From contig CM055101.1 of NCBI GenBank assembly GCA_029204225.1, positions 37,379,648 through 37,443,647 of the forward strand: a stretch of DNA of 64,000 nucleotides, given 5' to 3'. Source of the stretch: Diphasiastrum complanatum (taxonomy: Eukaryota; Streptophyta; Lycopodiopsida; Lycopodiales; Lycopodiaceae). Of this stretch, positions 10,725 through 23,647 are shown piece by piece (the stretch's first letter is position 1; each line of letters opens with the position of its first letter). A program made the translations under genes and the position numbers. The notes under the pieces are model-generated. The model saw only the letters and a program-made list of their open reading frames with translations, had not been told where the DNA came from and did not search any database.

Positions 10725-11176
10725 ATGTGTCGTATCGAATTGGACACACCAACTCGATACAATGCATCAAATTTTATGATAATTTTTATTTTTTTTATTT
10801 TTATTATAAAATTCGATGCACTAGATCAAGTTGGATACACCAACTCGATGCATTGCATCGAGTTGGTGCTTCAACCGATATATTGTACCAAGTTAAAACA
10901 CCAACTACATACATTGTATCTAGTTGATGCTCCAACTCGATACATTGCATCGAGTTGGAGCATCTTCTCCCATGGTTTCTATAGGAAATTTTAGGTAGTC
11001 GATTCATTTTTTTGAGATATCATACAATTTAGTATCATATTTACATTCTAATGGCTTTAGCACTTGGAATGATTGAGCTACTGAAGTTACCTTTGATTAA
11101 TGTATCAATTCATATTGTTTTTTTGAAAAGTTCATATTATAACTAGAGGGAGTGTTTTCATTTACTAATGGTCAGA
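10725..11176 (+). repeat. Family C internal 3' segment with inverted TCGAGTTGG units
   Basis: 10728-10972 is a run of about 30-bp units, alternately in both orientations, built on CCAACTCGATnCATTGCATCGAGTTGG-like palindromes. It is followed by a single-copy tail and the purine tract AGAGGGAG at about 11145. The end of the segment (10938-11193) recurs in reverse at 801-1056, again attached to the LTR start, so it is the normal 3' internal end of the element. Short ORFs here only translate the palindromes. Confidence 0.65.
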
Positions 11177-11698
11177 TGTTATGTCCATGACCAGTACATA
11201 GGATATAGTATACTCCTAGTCTTGGATACATGGTACTCTAGCGAAACAAGCTGTTAGTTATGCCATGTCATACTAGACGTGACCCGAAAGTAACTAATAT
11301 CCTTGTGAGGCTCAGAAAACACTAAATGGAGTTTAGACAAGGTATGAGACATTGTATGCATGTGTAGAGTTATCAATACCAATTCTATGAATAGTTGGTC
11401 CATGCATAGGACTCTATTCTAGGTGAATCTATGTATAGGAAACATAGGGCTATGCATGGCTTAGTGCCCAGGATGCATTAGGATCTATATAAGAGGAACA
11501 AACTTGCCCTACTACACATTCTAGTTCTTGATTCATTGCTAGGCTCTCACTCTACATTCATGCTTCTTGTTCCTTGGCTTGGGGGTGAGGCTTCTAGAGA
11601 TTGATTGGATGCTTCTACTTGGTTGGGTGGTTTCTCCACAGTGTGTTATCCTTTGTGTTTAGGATATGTAAGCATGATCAAAGGAGCTTCCCTTAGAG
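11177..11698 (+). mobile_element. Family C LTR, fuller copy
   Basis: Begins TGTTATG at 11177 and runs to the primer site at 11699. It contains a TATA-like run (GATCTATATAAGAGG, about 11488-11502). The 3' terminus is not a clear CA, so the exact end is uncertain. This LTR has 3' internal sequence on its left and a PBS plus leader on its right. Confidence 0.6.
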
Positions 11699-11710
11699 TG
11701 GTATCAGAGC
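11699..11710 (+). other. Primer binding site, initiator-Met tRNA type
   Basis: TGGTATCAGAGC directly after the family C LTR; marks this LTR as a 5' LTR. Confidence 0.8.
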
Positions 11711-12010
11711 AAGGCTTACAAGTTTGGAGAGGTGGTGCTTTTCATTGGAGCTTGGTGGTATTCAACAAGTATTCTCATCCAAGGAGAGGAGCAAGGTTGC
11801 AAGTTGGTGGATCTTCCCAAATTCAATTTGCATGTTCCATATCTCTCTCAAATTCATTGTGGTTTATGGAGAATTGTGCTAGGAAATCAATTTTGGTGTC
11901 TTTTTTGGAGTTTTAGCATGTGTAGCTCAAAACTAGTGAAGGATCTGAAATTTCTAGCAAGTTAATTCACTTTGAAATAGCTGAATCTGTTTTGAGTGGT
12001 CATACGCATG
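11711..12010 (+). other. Family C leader remnant
   Basis: Non-coding sequence after the primer site, ending where the minus-strand family B remnant begins at about 12011. No gag ORF remains. Confidence 0.4.
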
Positions 12011-13181
12011 TGTTGAATTTCACAACACTTAAGATGTTCTTTGTAAGCTTTGGGACAAAAAGAACATTGTTGAGAAAGAGATCTTTAGAAGATGCAAGCT
12101 TCAAGGGAATAATCCCTACTCCTTCAATATTGCACTCATGCTTACTTGCAAAGTATATGGTCTTCTTGACTCCATCATAAGGCATAATAGATGAAAAAAA
12201 GTTCTTGGAGCCACACATATGTGAAGATGCTCCACTATCAATATACCATGAGTCATCCTTGTTGAAGGTGGAAGAGGAGAAGCTTGATGCCATAAGAGAG
12301 CCTTCTCCATCACTTGCAATATAGTCTTCTTTCTCAGTGGTGATGTTGGCTTGATTGAGTTGATTCTTCTTCTTGAAGCAATTGGTGGCATAATGGCCTT
12401 TCTTGCCACAATAAAAGCACTTGATCATCTTCTTCTTGAGATTTGAATTAGAAGCATGAGAGGTATCGTCCTCCTCTCCATCTTGGTCTTTAGCTTTGTC
12501 ATTAGAGAAGTGATGGTGTTGCTTCTTACTCCTCTCTTTGTGCTTGGCAAATAGAACTTTGCCATCATCATGATTGAGTGATAGCTTGTCCATCCTCAAG
12601 AGTTTGTACTCTTGTCTTGATTCTTCAGAAATAAGCACACTTTGAAGGGCCTCCAAACTTGGTAGCTCCTCCTTAATAGCATAGGATTGGACAAGGTTGT
12701 CATATTCATCTCTCAAGCCATTGAGAATGACTTGGACTAGCTCACTTTGATTGATTGAGTCACCAATACATGCAAGCTCCCTATGAATATCCTTGACTCT
12801 CAAAACATAATTAGATGCACTCTCATCACTCTTTTGACTACTTTGGAATATTCGATTTCTAAGAGTGAGGAGCCTAGAGGTGTTCTTAGCCTCATAGATG
12901 GACTTGAGACAATCCCAAGCTTCCTTGGATGTAGAACAATCACCAATCTCCCTCAATATCTCATTAGAGACATTCATCTTAATGTAGTGGAGAGCCATCC
13001 TAGCTCTCTTCTTGTATTTTTGTACTTCTTGAAGGACTTGAGGCTCCTCCTCAATCCCAAGTACAATGTCCATCACATCTTGGAGTATCAAGATGGACTC
13101 CATCCTCAACTTCCATATTGAATAATTGGAAGTAGACAATCTCTCACTTGGTTGCAACAAGTATGAACTCATTGAAGTCAT
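12011..13181 (-). pseudogene. Family B copia gag-protease, 3'-truncated
   Basis: One open frame of about 390 codons from the ATG at about 13181 (MTSMSSYLLQPSERLS). It carries a copia gag domain (YSIWKLRMES ... NQSELVQVILNGL), an intact CCHC knuckle CFYCGKKGHYATNC, and the protease motif WYIDSGASSH. The frame is cut just after NILSV, where it joins 14 bp resembling the end of its own LTR (GTGAAATTCAACA), then family C leader sequence. Integrase, RT, RNase H and the 3' LTR are gone. What remains is open, but the element cannot move on its own. The upstream in-frame extension to 13214 lacks gag similarity. Confidence 0.85.
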
Positions 13182-13926
13182 GTAAAGTGGAGATAAATAA
13201 AAGTGATGAACCAAAAATGTTGCTTCTCTCTCACTATAGGACCCAATAATGGTGTGCTACCATCTCCTATGCAAGATCTTGCAACAAACTGTGAGATGAT
13301 TCTCACTAGCTATCTCAATCTCTCCAAAACTAGATCTACTTCACATCAAATGATGGAGTATGGGCAAAGTTAGGATCAAACACTCTTAGCACGTGTGAAA
13401 TACACTAAGAAACCAAATTTGACTCAAATACAATTATATTGCATGAAACAAAATGGCTAAGATCTCAAAACAGTGTCTAGATCACATATAGATGAGATTG
13501 GTAAGCATTCAACTGTGATTATGGATCAAACAAGCAATCTTTTGACCAAACCAAATGTGTCCACCCAGGTCTAGGTGCCCTACCTAACCCTCTTCAAAAG
13601 ATTATAACTTTTGATTGGCTCAACCAAATGGAATGAAACTGATTGCATCATAAACTAGACAAAAATAGCTTCAAAACAAGCTATCTAGCAAGATTTTTGG
13701 ATCAATCATGAAAGAGAACTCCCAAACTGAAATTGGATGTTCCTCACACGTGTCTGAGCACCTGATTCCGTACAGTACCAGGTCAGACCCAATCAATGTC
13801 CTTTTGATCTCTTTTGATCCAAAATTGAACAAGATAGCTAGGAAAATGGGCCTTGACAATTTCCAGCTCAAGATTGATGAATAGTTTTCATTCAAATGGA
13901 TCAAAATGCATGGTAACCTTAGGTAG
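13182..13926 (-). other. Family B leader (untranslated)
   Basis: Between gag and the primer site. It aligns by eye with the leader of family F (38399-39144), including ACTTTTGATTGGCT and a GTACAGTACC segment. No gene. Confidence 0.6.
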
Positions 13927-13938
13927 GCTCTAATATTA
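13927..13938 (-). other. Mutated primer binding site
   Basis: Reverse complement TAATATTAGAGC against the expected TGGTATCAGAGC. Three changes, all transitions, leave it unlikely to prime. Confidence 0.75.
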
Positions 13939-14664
13939 TGTTGAATTTCACACGTGTGGATTGTCCACTACATGTACTTGTGATCTCCTAAGGTGTGTAG
14001 ATGCACCAAGATCAAGACTAGATTGAGATTCAAGATCTATTCTATGGCAAAAACACACTACTACATGCATTCAATCACTTCCAACTCTCACTCACACGTG
14101 TGGGAAGTGTTCCAAAAGTATTCTAAGTAAAAACAAGCTGCTCTCCTCGGGTAGAGAGAGAAAAACCATCATGAGCTCTCGGGTAGAGAGAGAAAGCTAG
14201 AAATTCAATGGCACTCAAAATCCACTCAATCTCAAAATAAATTAGATCCAAAAGGAGGAGTACAATGATACTAATAGATTCATGAGCTACCACTATGCTT
14301 AACTATGATTGGATCACACTTTGTCACCTCTTAATCCTATTGGACCATTGATCCATGCACCTCTAAATTCTATTGGACTATATTCAAGCACACCTCAATC
14401 TTCTATTGGACCTCACAAGGTTCGACCTCTAAATCCTATTGAACCTCTTAAGCTTCATCAAACAAAAGCATGACACTTGTCTACACTCTAATTGGCACAA
14501 GTTTGGCTCTATTTTGGCTCAATAGTGGCATTACAAGTGGAAATGGATAATTTGCCATCTATGCCAAATTTGACCCTATCAACATCCTACACCTAAATGC
14601 TTGACTATGAAATTCTATGAGACCCCTATATCAAACATTTTGATTTACTTTACAATTCTCCACA
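13939..14664 (-). mobile_element. Family B copia 5' LTR (minus strand)
   Basis: 726 bp with TG...CA ends (plus strand TGTTGAATTTCACACG ... TTCTCCACA). Same family as 4659-5393. The flanking CGTGG on the right has no partner, because the other end of the element is lost. Confidence 0.8.
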
Positions 14665-15169
14665 CGTGGGAACATCCTCCACACATGTGAGATTCACTTA
14701 CAAACTTCTATCATAAAAAATACCAAGCTAGATTTTTCCCAATTTCTCACAGCATGTACTCTGACGGTTAGATACAAAACTGGATTTTATAGCTGACCAT
14801 TTTGATAGAACTGAATTTTTACGTAAAATTCCGTAATGTAAAAAATCAGTTTAATGTCACATGTTTTGCATGCCTAATGGACATTAATGAAGTAAAATTA
14901 AGAATCGAACAGTGAATCAAATTTTCGATTTTGATTGTTTAATAACTGACTGAATTTTTAGAAAACGTAAAATTTAAAAAAAAAATTGAAAGTGCGAAAA
15001 CTCAAAATTTTTAGTTTTTTCCAATTTCTTGTAATATTCTATGAAATTGACTAAAAATAGTGATTTGACTATGCTAGAGTCAATTTCAGTCGGTTTTTGG
15101 TCAACAATACTTCTCTATGAGTTAATCTGATTAACTAAATTTAGTAATTTTCAGGATAGATATATCGAG
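14665..15169. other. AT-rich DNA, no supported gene
   Basis: A low-complexity AT-rich stretch leading into the gypsy gag remnant. Possibly a leader of that element; no primer site is seen. Confidence 0.4.
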
Positions 15170-16623
<1,454 letters not shown>

Positions 16624-16662
16624 TTGACACTCCCATACTCACTTTGAGTATGGGAGTGTCAA
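16624..16662. repeat. Perfect 18-bp stem, 3-nt loop hairpin
   Basis: TTGACACTCCCATACTCA, then CTT, then its exact reverse complement. No other copy was seen in the window. It could be a transposon footprint or an RNA hairpin; no gene context explains it. Confidence 0.9.
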
Positions 16663-18225
16663 GATACTCAAGTGTGATAGATACAATGAGAATGACCTTC
16701 AAATCTTGTTAATTCGGATTTTCTAGCCACCAATGGAGGTCATCTATGAGAGGTTTTCCAAGTTTTGCATTAAAGATTTACAATTTTTAATAGAGAAGTT
16801 TTCCAAGATGTGCATCAAAGATAAACAATTTTTAGTGGAGATGCCCTTGAAGAGGACTAGTTTGGTGGCAACTTGCTTGACCATGCTAAGAAATGGCTGC
16901 TATTCATGCGCCTATTGCGGGCTTATCCTATTGCTTGCAATTCATAGCGAGGGGAAAAGATCATGTTTGGCAGAATCACTTTTTGCTCACATAGTAATTG
17001 TTCTAATATATCAAGCTGTTGATAATTGGAAATGATCGATCATGCGTCCGGGCGCGTGCAGGTGATCCATGATCACATCTCATGAGGCAAGAAGATACAA
17101 ATGTGCCACCATAATCGCTGTATCTGAATTCCTGTCCCACATCTACGGTAGCCATTATCCCATCTCATGAGGCAAGAAGATATATATGTGCCGACATAAT
17201 TGCGCTATTTGAATTCTTGCCCGCATCTGCGTATGGCTATCAATACCTTTATGTGCACTAGAAAGCTCCTGTTGCAACTGCGCTACTTCTCGCTGTAGTT
17301 GAAATATTGCTCCAACACAACCGTAAATGAGTTCCTTCACCCCTTGCATCTGCTTCAAAAATGATCGAGCTATCCACCCCTTCTTTATGATACATGGATG
17401 GACAAGTCACTCTGCAGATTTGGGACGTTGCTAGCTCCAAAAACCTTATCCACGTTGGTAAACTTCTAAGGCTGATCGTCTGGAAAGAATACTCTGAAAC
17501 ACACTTATGGCCTGCAGTTCATTCTTATTAATTTGCAAGCCCCACCAGCATAATTCGAGGCAAACGAAGAAGAAGAAGACGATGATGATCAATACGATGC
17601 CGCTATGCCCACTGCCCAACACAATGCTCTCTTTCCCTCTCTTCTTGACTCTGCTCTACCCGACACATTTGTAATTACTATAAAATATATATACCTATCT
17701 ATATATATTGGTTGTAAAAGTCCACCACATGATGAACCACGTGATGAGACTTATGCTTCTTGGTTTTCAAAGGGAAGCTCGAACCTTAGACCAAAGAAAC
17801 TTTGGATGTCAAGCTAACCAACTAAGACAACCCCGTTGGGTGTGATGAGACTTATGACAAAGGTTGAGATCACAAGTCCAAATAGAGTGTAGAATCTCAA
17901 ATGGTCATCAATATGCTTTTGATACAATATAGAATGGAAAATGCTTACTCAGATATTCTATTATCAAATATGTAAAATCCAAAAAAGCATTTGGGTCTTA
18001 GTAGATCAGGACTTGGATAACACTGGACACACTGCGTATCCATAGAGTGAGTCGGATTGGAGCTTATAATTCTATGGAATAGAGCTAACACTTTTGCAAC
18101 ATGATATTTCTCAATATTTCAACTTCATTTCAAATGAGTTTGTTTATTAGAGTATGAGTGTTTTGTTTCATGATGGTTTGCTGTAAAATAAACATTCTTC
18201 TAGAAGTATATTTGTGATGTTCAAG

Positions 18226-18226
<1 letters not shown>
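16663..18226. repeat. Intergenic with two degenerate tandem duplications
   Basis: A 45-bp duplication at about 16750-16840 (AGNGNNGTTTTCCAAG...CAATTTTTA) and an 85-bp duplication at 17077-17157 / 17162-17245 (CATCTCATGAGGCAAGAAGA). No supported gene. Confidence 0.5.

Positions 18227-18263
<37 letters not shown>
18227..18263. repeat. (TG)n microsatellite
   Basis: 37 bp of TG. Confidence 0.97.
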
Positions 18264-18264
<1 letters not shown>

Positions 18265-18785
18265 GGGGGAGAAGGGAGGGGCTGGTGTATTTCTAAGAGA
18301 CATCCTAGGCCACGTTGTAGAGATATGCAAAAAGAGCAAAAATTAAGAGAGCACATAGGGTGTCGAAATAAAAAACTTCATATGGTCGCTAGAGTGAAAT
18401 ATATAGTGAAAACATTTGTCATAATGGAATCAGTGACATGTGGTGACACATGACTTTCACACATGTCACTTGAATGACATCTCACATGTGTGAGTCACAA
18501 CATAAATTTGACATGCATAAGCTCAATGGCCTCTTGCATGTGAGAGACATGTAACAATCCATGTGTCACCTTATGATTTGTGCATGTGTTAATCTTCTAT
18601 ATGGCCATACAATTGTCATTGAGTAGCGCATGTGAGGAAAATGTGCATTAGAAAAAAAATTGAGATTGAAAGTTGCCCTACAAAGATTGCCATGTAGGAT
18701 GCCAAATTTTGATAATGCAAAATACAAAAACAAGCCCGGTTGTCAAGCATACTTCCATTCAACTGCTACTAACATATGTTGCTAC
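18264..18785. other. Intergenic, rich in CACATGTG palindromes
   Basis: No gene seen. 18450-18500 contains three spaced copies of a TCACACATGT/ACATGTGTGA motif. Confidence 0.4.
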
Positions 18786-19803
18786 AACAAATCTTTAGGT
18801 ACACCAGATGGATGTACAAACAACATTCCTCAATGGAGTTATCGAGGAGGACATTTATGTGATCTAGACAGAAGGCTATATCCTCGATGGTTGAGAAAAT
18901 CAAGTACGCAAACTCCATAAAGCTTTGTACGGTCTAAAGCAATCATCCAAAGCATGGTTCCATTGAGTCTATATATTCTTGATCGATCATGGATTTGAAC
19001 CAAACTCTACAAATTGTAATGTATATTTCAAAGTTATTAATCAATTCTTTGTCATCATCACACTCTATGTGGATGATACGTTGTTGTTCAGCAACCATAT
19101 CGAACTGTCAAAGGACACAAAGACTTCTCTACATCACCCAGTAGAGATACTTCTATAATTTGTTGACGAGATTCAATTTCATGAATTGCAAGTTTGTACA
19201 TAATCCTATGGACCTAGGTCTAAAATTATCTAAGGAGCAATGCCCTCAGACCAATGAGCAGAAGGTCGAGATGAAGGAATATCCATATCAATCTATTATT
19301 GGATCCTTGATGTATGCAATGATCTCTACCAAGCCTGATCTTGTGTACGCCATTAGCTCCTTGAGCCAATACATGGCCAACCATGGAATGATCCATTGGA
19401 AAGCTCTTTTCAGAGTAATCAGATATGTACGAGCTACAATTGACCTTGCATCTGTTATGGTGATGTCGATCCATCTGATATCCATACACTTCATGGATAT
19501 ATAGAAGCAAATTGGGCAAGCAACATCGACACCATAAGATCGACTACTGGACTTGTCTTCATGTTCAATAATGGTCCAATATCATGGAACAGTCGAAAAC
19601 AAACCTCCATTGCAATGTCATCAATAGAATTAGAATACATTATAGCTTCTCAAGCTACTAAAGAGACAATTTGGTTGAGAAATTTATTGTTTGATATTGG
19701 TCTCAAACAATTTGCTCCAATGATTATTCAGCTATTGCATTATCTATCAATCCTAGATTTCACTCTAGGAACAAGCACATCGAGATTAAGTACCACTAGA
19801 TGA
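18786..19803 (+). pseudogene. Decayed copia reverse transcriptase / RNase H
   Basis: Remnants in several frames: VHQMDVQTTFLNGVIEEDIY (about 18795), LHKALYGLKQSSKAWFH (about 18917), ITLYVDDTLLFS (about 19060, the catalytic YVDD), YQSIIGSLMYA and SLSQYMANH (about 19290-19380), then SWNSRKQTS and SSIELEYIIASQATKETIWL (about 19580-19670, RNase H). Multiple stops and frameshifts. Divergent from families A, B and F. No LTR recognised. Confidence 0.8.
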
Positions 19804-20030
19804 TGCATTGATTTCTTGGACCTTCTGGAGCTTTTGGCATGTTGCTCTTCTCGTGATATGGGCCTTGAGGGTACCGTATGCCATTGGTACTTCTCATTCA
19901 TGGACCCTATGGATACCTTGGGCTTTTGACCATGTTGGTGCATATTTCTCCATTTTAGGTTATCCTTTGTCAGGATGATCTCCTTGGTGCTAGTCTTTCG
20001 ATGTTGCTATCTTTCCTTGGGGCACTTTGC
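19804..20030. other. No gene recognised
   Basis: Link between the copia and gypsy remnants. Coding-like fragments occur but none can be supported. Confidence 0.3.
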
Positions 20031-20640
20031 ACATATGGTTGATGGTTACGTGTATCATGCGGCTATTCGCGATGAGTGTCCATCTCTTTTTCAGTTTCCT
20101 TATTAGCTTCCTGGTGCTGATGCAGTTCTACCTTCTTGGGCTTTTTGGATACCTTGGTGTTCGAGAGCTTATTACCCGGACTAGTTCTCATTTACAGCAT
20201 GTTCAGCAGCGTTATCATACCCTAAACCCTAAACCCTAAACCACCGCCATGTTGAGTTTCAACTTCGAGATATGGTTTGTCTACACCTACGAATCGCACG
20301 TCATCATTTTTTCCAAGGCCATGCTTCTACTGAGAAGCTTGCACCACGTTATTATGGGCCTTATCGCATTTTGGAGGTTCCTAGTCCAGTTACATATCGC
20401 TTACAACTTCCTGCTTCCACACGCGTCTGCGATGTATTCCATGTCAGTTTATTACGTGCTGTTATTGAGGATGACGCTCCTTGTGATGCTGAGTCCAGAG
20501 TTATTTCCATTTTTACCTGCTGCTATATTACAGGTTCGTCTATACCATAGTCGATGCCGCTGGCAAATTCAGTTTTTGGTCCAGTGGGATGGTCGTCCTA
20601 TGGAGGAGGCCACATGAGAGCCTATTGATGTCTTTTATCA
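20031..20640 (+). pseudogene. Ty3-gypsy integrase C-terminus with chromodomain
   Basis: Reads VEFQLRDMVCLHL, LAPRYYGPYRILE, VTYRLQLPAS, VFHVSLLRA (about 20255-20465), the usual end of a gypsy integrase. A chromodomain-like end follows in another frame (QFLVQWDGRPMEEAT, about 20560-20615), typical of chromoviruses. Frameshifts and stops are present. A short telomere-like insertion (20221-20243) interrupts the frame just before VEFQ. Upstream pol is not preserved. Confidence 0.75.
20221..20243. repeat. Interstitial plant-type telomeric repeat, about 3.3 units of CCCTAAA
   Basis: Three perfect tandem CCCTAAA units plus CC, placed inside the gypsy integrase frame. Too short and too internal to be a chromosome end. 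Confidence 0.9.
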
Positions 20641-21235
20641 TACACCATCACTTGCGAATCAGGATCGTGCTCTTGTTGCACTTGTTGATTCCTCTACATC
20701 AGATGTTGTTCTAGCTGTTGATGCACCGGGGCTTGCTGCTACTTGATCCAGTTTCTTTTTGGCAGTTGGGTCTTTTTCATTTGTGCCTGGGAGAGTTATG
20801 GACATGGCTCATTACATTCGCCGCGTCCATTTACATTTACTTTACTTTATGCATAAGCAGGCCTTGGGCCCTTTTTTATTCATTAGTGACACTTAGACTA
20901 TATGGTTGGCCTTTGGCCTTATTATTCATTATTAGGCCATTTGGACATATTACTGGAGAGTGGGGGCCTTCTTGTAGGGCGAACTATTTTCCCTCCCAGT
21001 TGGGCCCTAACCACCGGAAGCTTCCTTTTAGGGCTTCGTCTTGGCTATAAGGAGGAAAACTGTGTCATTTGTTATTCAGCTGATGATATTGATCTCTCTC
21101 TTTAGTCTTCTTAATCTCTCTCTTTCCTGCTTTATAGGGTTAAGTCTTGCTTATGTGTTGCTTTCATAGCTTAAGTCTTGCTTATGTGATGCTTTCATAG
21201 CTTAGCTCTAGATCAGTTGTGGCTCTATTCGTAAC
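20641..21235 (+). mobile_element. Possible gypsy 3' end and 3' LTR
   Basis: A purine run GGGAGAG (about 20788-20794) follows the pol remnant and could be a polypurine tract. The 450 bp after it is non-coding and contains a 33-bp tandem duplication (21141-21206, TAAGTCTTGCTTATGTG). No second LTR copy is available to prove it. Confidence 0.3.
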
Positions 21236-23560
21236 TCAGTGAACATTTGCATTTGATTGATAAAGCCATAGTCGCCCAATTAGCACAGAATAAGTGGTTT
21301 GATAACTATAAAATTCATTGTAAAAGGCTTGGCTTGAATGTATACAGTGACATCCTTCAATTCTCCAATAGGCTTTCGTCGAGTCGAATCTGCTAACTTG
21401 ATATTTCGTTGTGTTGGTCAGTCCCAAAGCATGAGTTGTGTCTTCTATTATTATGTTCACACTTGAACCAGAATCTATCGGCACATTTTCAATTAAGCAC
21501 CCAGCAATGGTAACCGTTCAATTTCTGGTGGGCCAAGATCCTTTAAATCAATAGATAGTACACCAATATCTGGCAAAGAAACTTTTTCTTCTTTTTAGGG
21601 GTAGAAAGAGCTTTTAATTGCTTACAGTAATAAATGTTGTCTGCCAACAATTGCTCAAAAGTGATGTTTGGGCAAAGAGATCCAATATCCGTCACTATAT
21701 CACGGTCTTTCGTCTTTGCTTTCGAGATTGGCTTGTCAATAGTGGCATTAGACAACTTGGTTTTCGTTATTTCAACGTCCCCTTCCTCGAACGTGACCTT
21801 CTTTTCTGCAACAGCTAATTGTAATTCAGTATTGATAAATTTTTTTGCTTCTGCTGAGATGTCTTTTGCAAATAATTTTACAGCGTTATGGTCATAGTCA
21901 AAATCATCTTTAAGATCTTTTTTGGTTATAGATTTGTTTGTTGATTTGCTCAATGATTTCTTCTTCTAAGAGTTTATGCGCTTCGTTGAAGAAGATTTTG
22001 ATTCGGGTTTCGAAGAGCCTTTCTTCTTGTGGTGACTTTGAATAGCTTTTCTACATCGCTTGGCCAAGACTAGTCTACTGTCTTTTCCAATTTTCCTTCA
22101 ATGACATCAATCCTCTGCACAACAACATCAGTCGAAGCTTTTGTTTTCGAGTCTACAGCAGTTGGTGTTGCTTTATACTGGTACTTTGGTCGCGGCTTCT
22201 GCAGTTGAGGGCAGTCCGGATATTTGTGGCCAGGCTCCCTACAGTTCGAACATAGTGGTACATATCTAATCGACTTTCGTGGCTGAGGATAGTCGGGTGA
22301 AAAATGTCCTGGCTCTCCACAGCTGTAACAATTGCCCAACACTGGTTTAGTCGTGGTTGGTGGCTTTATCGTTGTTCCAACAGATTCTGGAAAATTGTGT
22401 CTTTTTGATGCAAACTTTGGTCTATCCTACTGGGCTGATGCTGCAGTATCCTGAACATGATTAGTAGTCACATCATTTTGAAAAATGAAGAGTACCTCTT
22501 GGGCAGGATCTTCAAGTTGTGCAGTCTTCCTTAGAATGTCCAGAAGTTCCGCACTTTGTACACAACATTCTTGTGTTAGAAGAAGCAGCTTCTGGTCTTT
22601 TGTCTACAACTTCAGAGATCTGCACTTTCAAATCATTGAATTTTTTTTTTTTATCAACCATGTTACTCTTCCAAAGCTTTCAACTTTAGAAGTTGCAGAC
22701 TTATCCTCAATAGTTTTAGTGTCATCCTTTCGTTTGGATCGACGTTTACTTCTTCTATCTCCTTTATCAACTTCTAATTCCGATGAATCACTGGTATTAG
22801 ACTCTGAGCTTGAAGAATTGGTACTTGATTCCGTATTTGAATCATCTTCGCTATCACTAAAATTGGTCTTAGACTTACGAGATCTTTTGGTAGAGGGTCG
22901 CTTTCGTGCCAGCTTCAAAGTCTTGAAGTTCTCAGCACTTGCTATTACTGCTGATAAGGAAGTCATATCTCCTTGTTTGCAATATCAATTGATTTTTGGT
23001 GGTAAACCTACCAAAAACCATTCGATCTGCATATCAATGGGATATACACCGGTTTATTTTCCTATAAGATTTTTGACCTTTCGTGCATATTTTTGGAGGG
23101 ATTCTTTAGTTTTCTTCTAAACATTGTTCAGTTGTCCGAGAATTCTAGATTTATAACCGATTTCTCTGAACCGGTTTAGAAACGCATCTTTCAGTAGTAA
23201 CCAGATTACTACACGGCCTGGTTCAACTTGACTGAACCATATGTGTGCCTACTTTCTCAGCAGACCGAGAAAGATTTGTAGTTTGTCTATGTCAGTTTCT
23301 TCATATTTGCATTAGCAATCGACTTGAACTGCGAGACATAGTTGTCTGCATCATCTGACGTAGTTCCCTTAAGATAATCATACTTGATTTTTGAAATGGG
23401 AGTGAAACGTGGAGCAGGACCCTCCATACCGAAGCTAAGTAAGAGTTTGAGAAGCTGGTTGGTAATCTCTTCGAGATTTCTTCAACTCGTACCCGCACTC
23501 TGTCTTCGTAAAAATTCCTCTTTAAGCTTACGGTATTGTTTTAATCAGGATTATCTATCT
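21236..23560 (-). pseudogene. Ty3-gypsy (Tat/Athila-type primer) gag-protease remnant
   Basis: Minus strand, from right to left. A gag start region (RFTPISKIKYDYLKG, about 23390-23430) comes first, then WFLVGLPPKIN before a TGA where Arg is likely (about 22985). A Ser/Asp-rich charged linker follows (22966-22640), then two CCHC knuckles CYSCGEPGHFSPDYPQP-like and CSNCREPGHKYPDC (22330-22220), and a retropepsin-like MPIDSGSSVNIII (about 21480). The first knuckle has Tyr where the last Cys belongs. Many stops and shifts. It ends at 21236 without RT or integrase. Confidence 0.75.
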
Positions 23561-23617
23561 GACATACACTAGGAATGGAGATGGAAATGTTAGTTTCTTG
23601 TTAACTTTCTTTAGCTA

Positions 23618-23635
23618 TCCCCGGCAACGGTGCCA
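23618..23635 (-). other. Primer binding site, tRNA-Asp type
   Basis: Reverse complement TGGCACCGTTGCCGGGGA, one base from the canonical Tat/Athila primer site (TGGCGCC...). The single change is a transition at a CpG. It lies 12 bp from the proposed LTR end. Confidence 0.85.
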
Positions 23636-23647
23636 AAAATTGGTATA

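Noticed and set aside
10710-11007. Overlapping ORFs of 66-94 codons on both strands
   Set aside because: They translate the palindromic TCGAGTTGG units, present equally on both strands.
12011-12024. A 14-bp LTR-end remnant as a second family B LTR
   Set aside because: Too short; more likely a microhomology join of LTR end and gag-protease sequence.
20221-20243. Telomere / chromosome end
   Set aside because: Only about three units, flanked on both sides by transposon sequence.
22485-23120. 211-codon plus-strand ORF
   Set aside because: Antisense to the gypsy gag linker and knuckles, which carry clear motifs on the minus strand.
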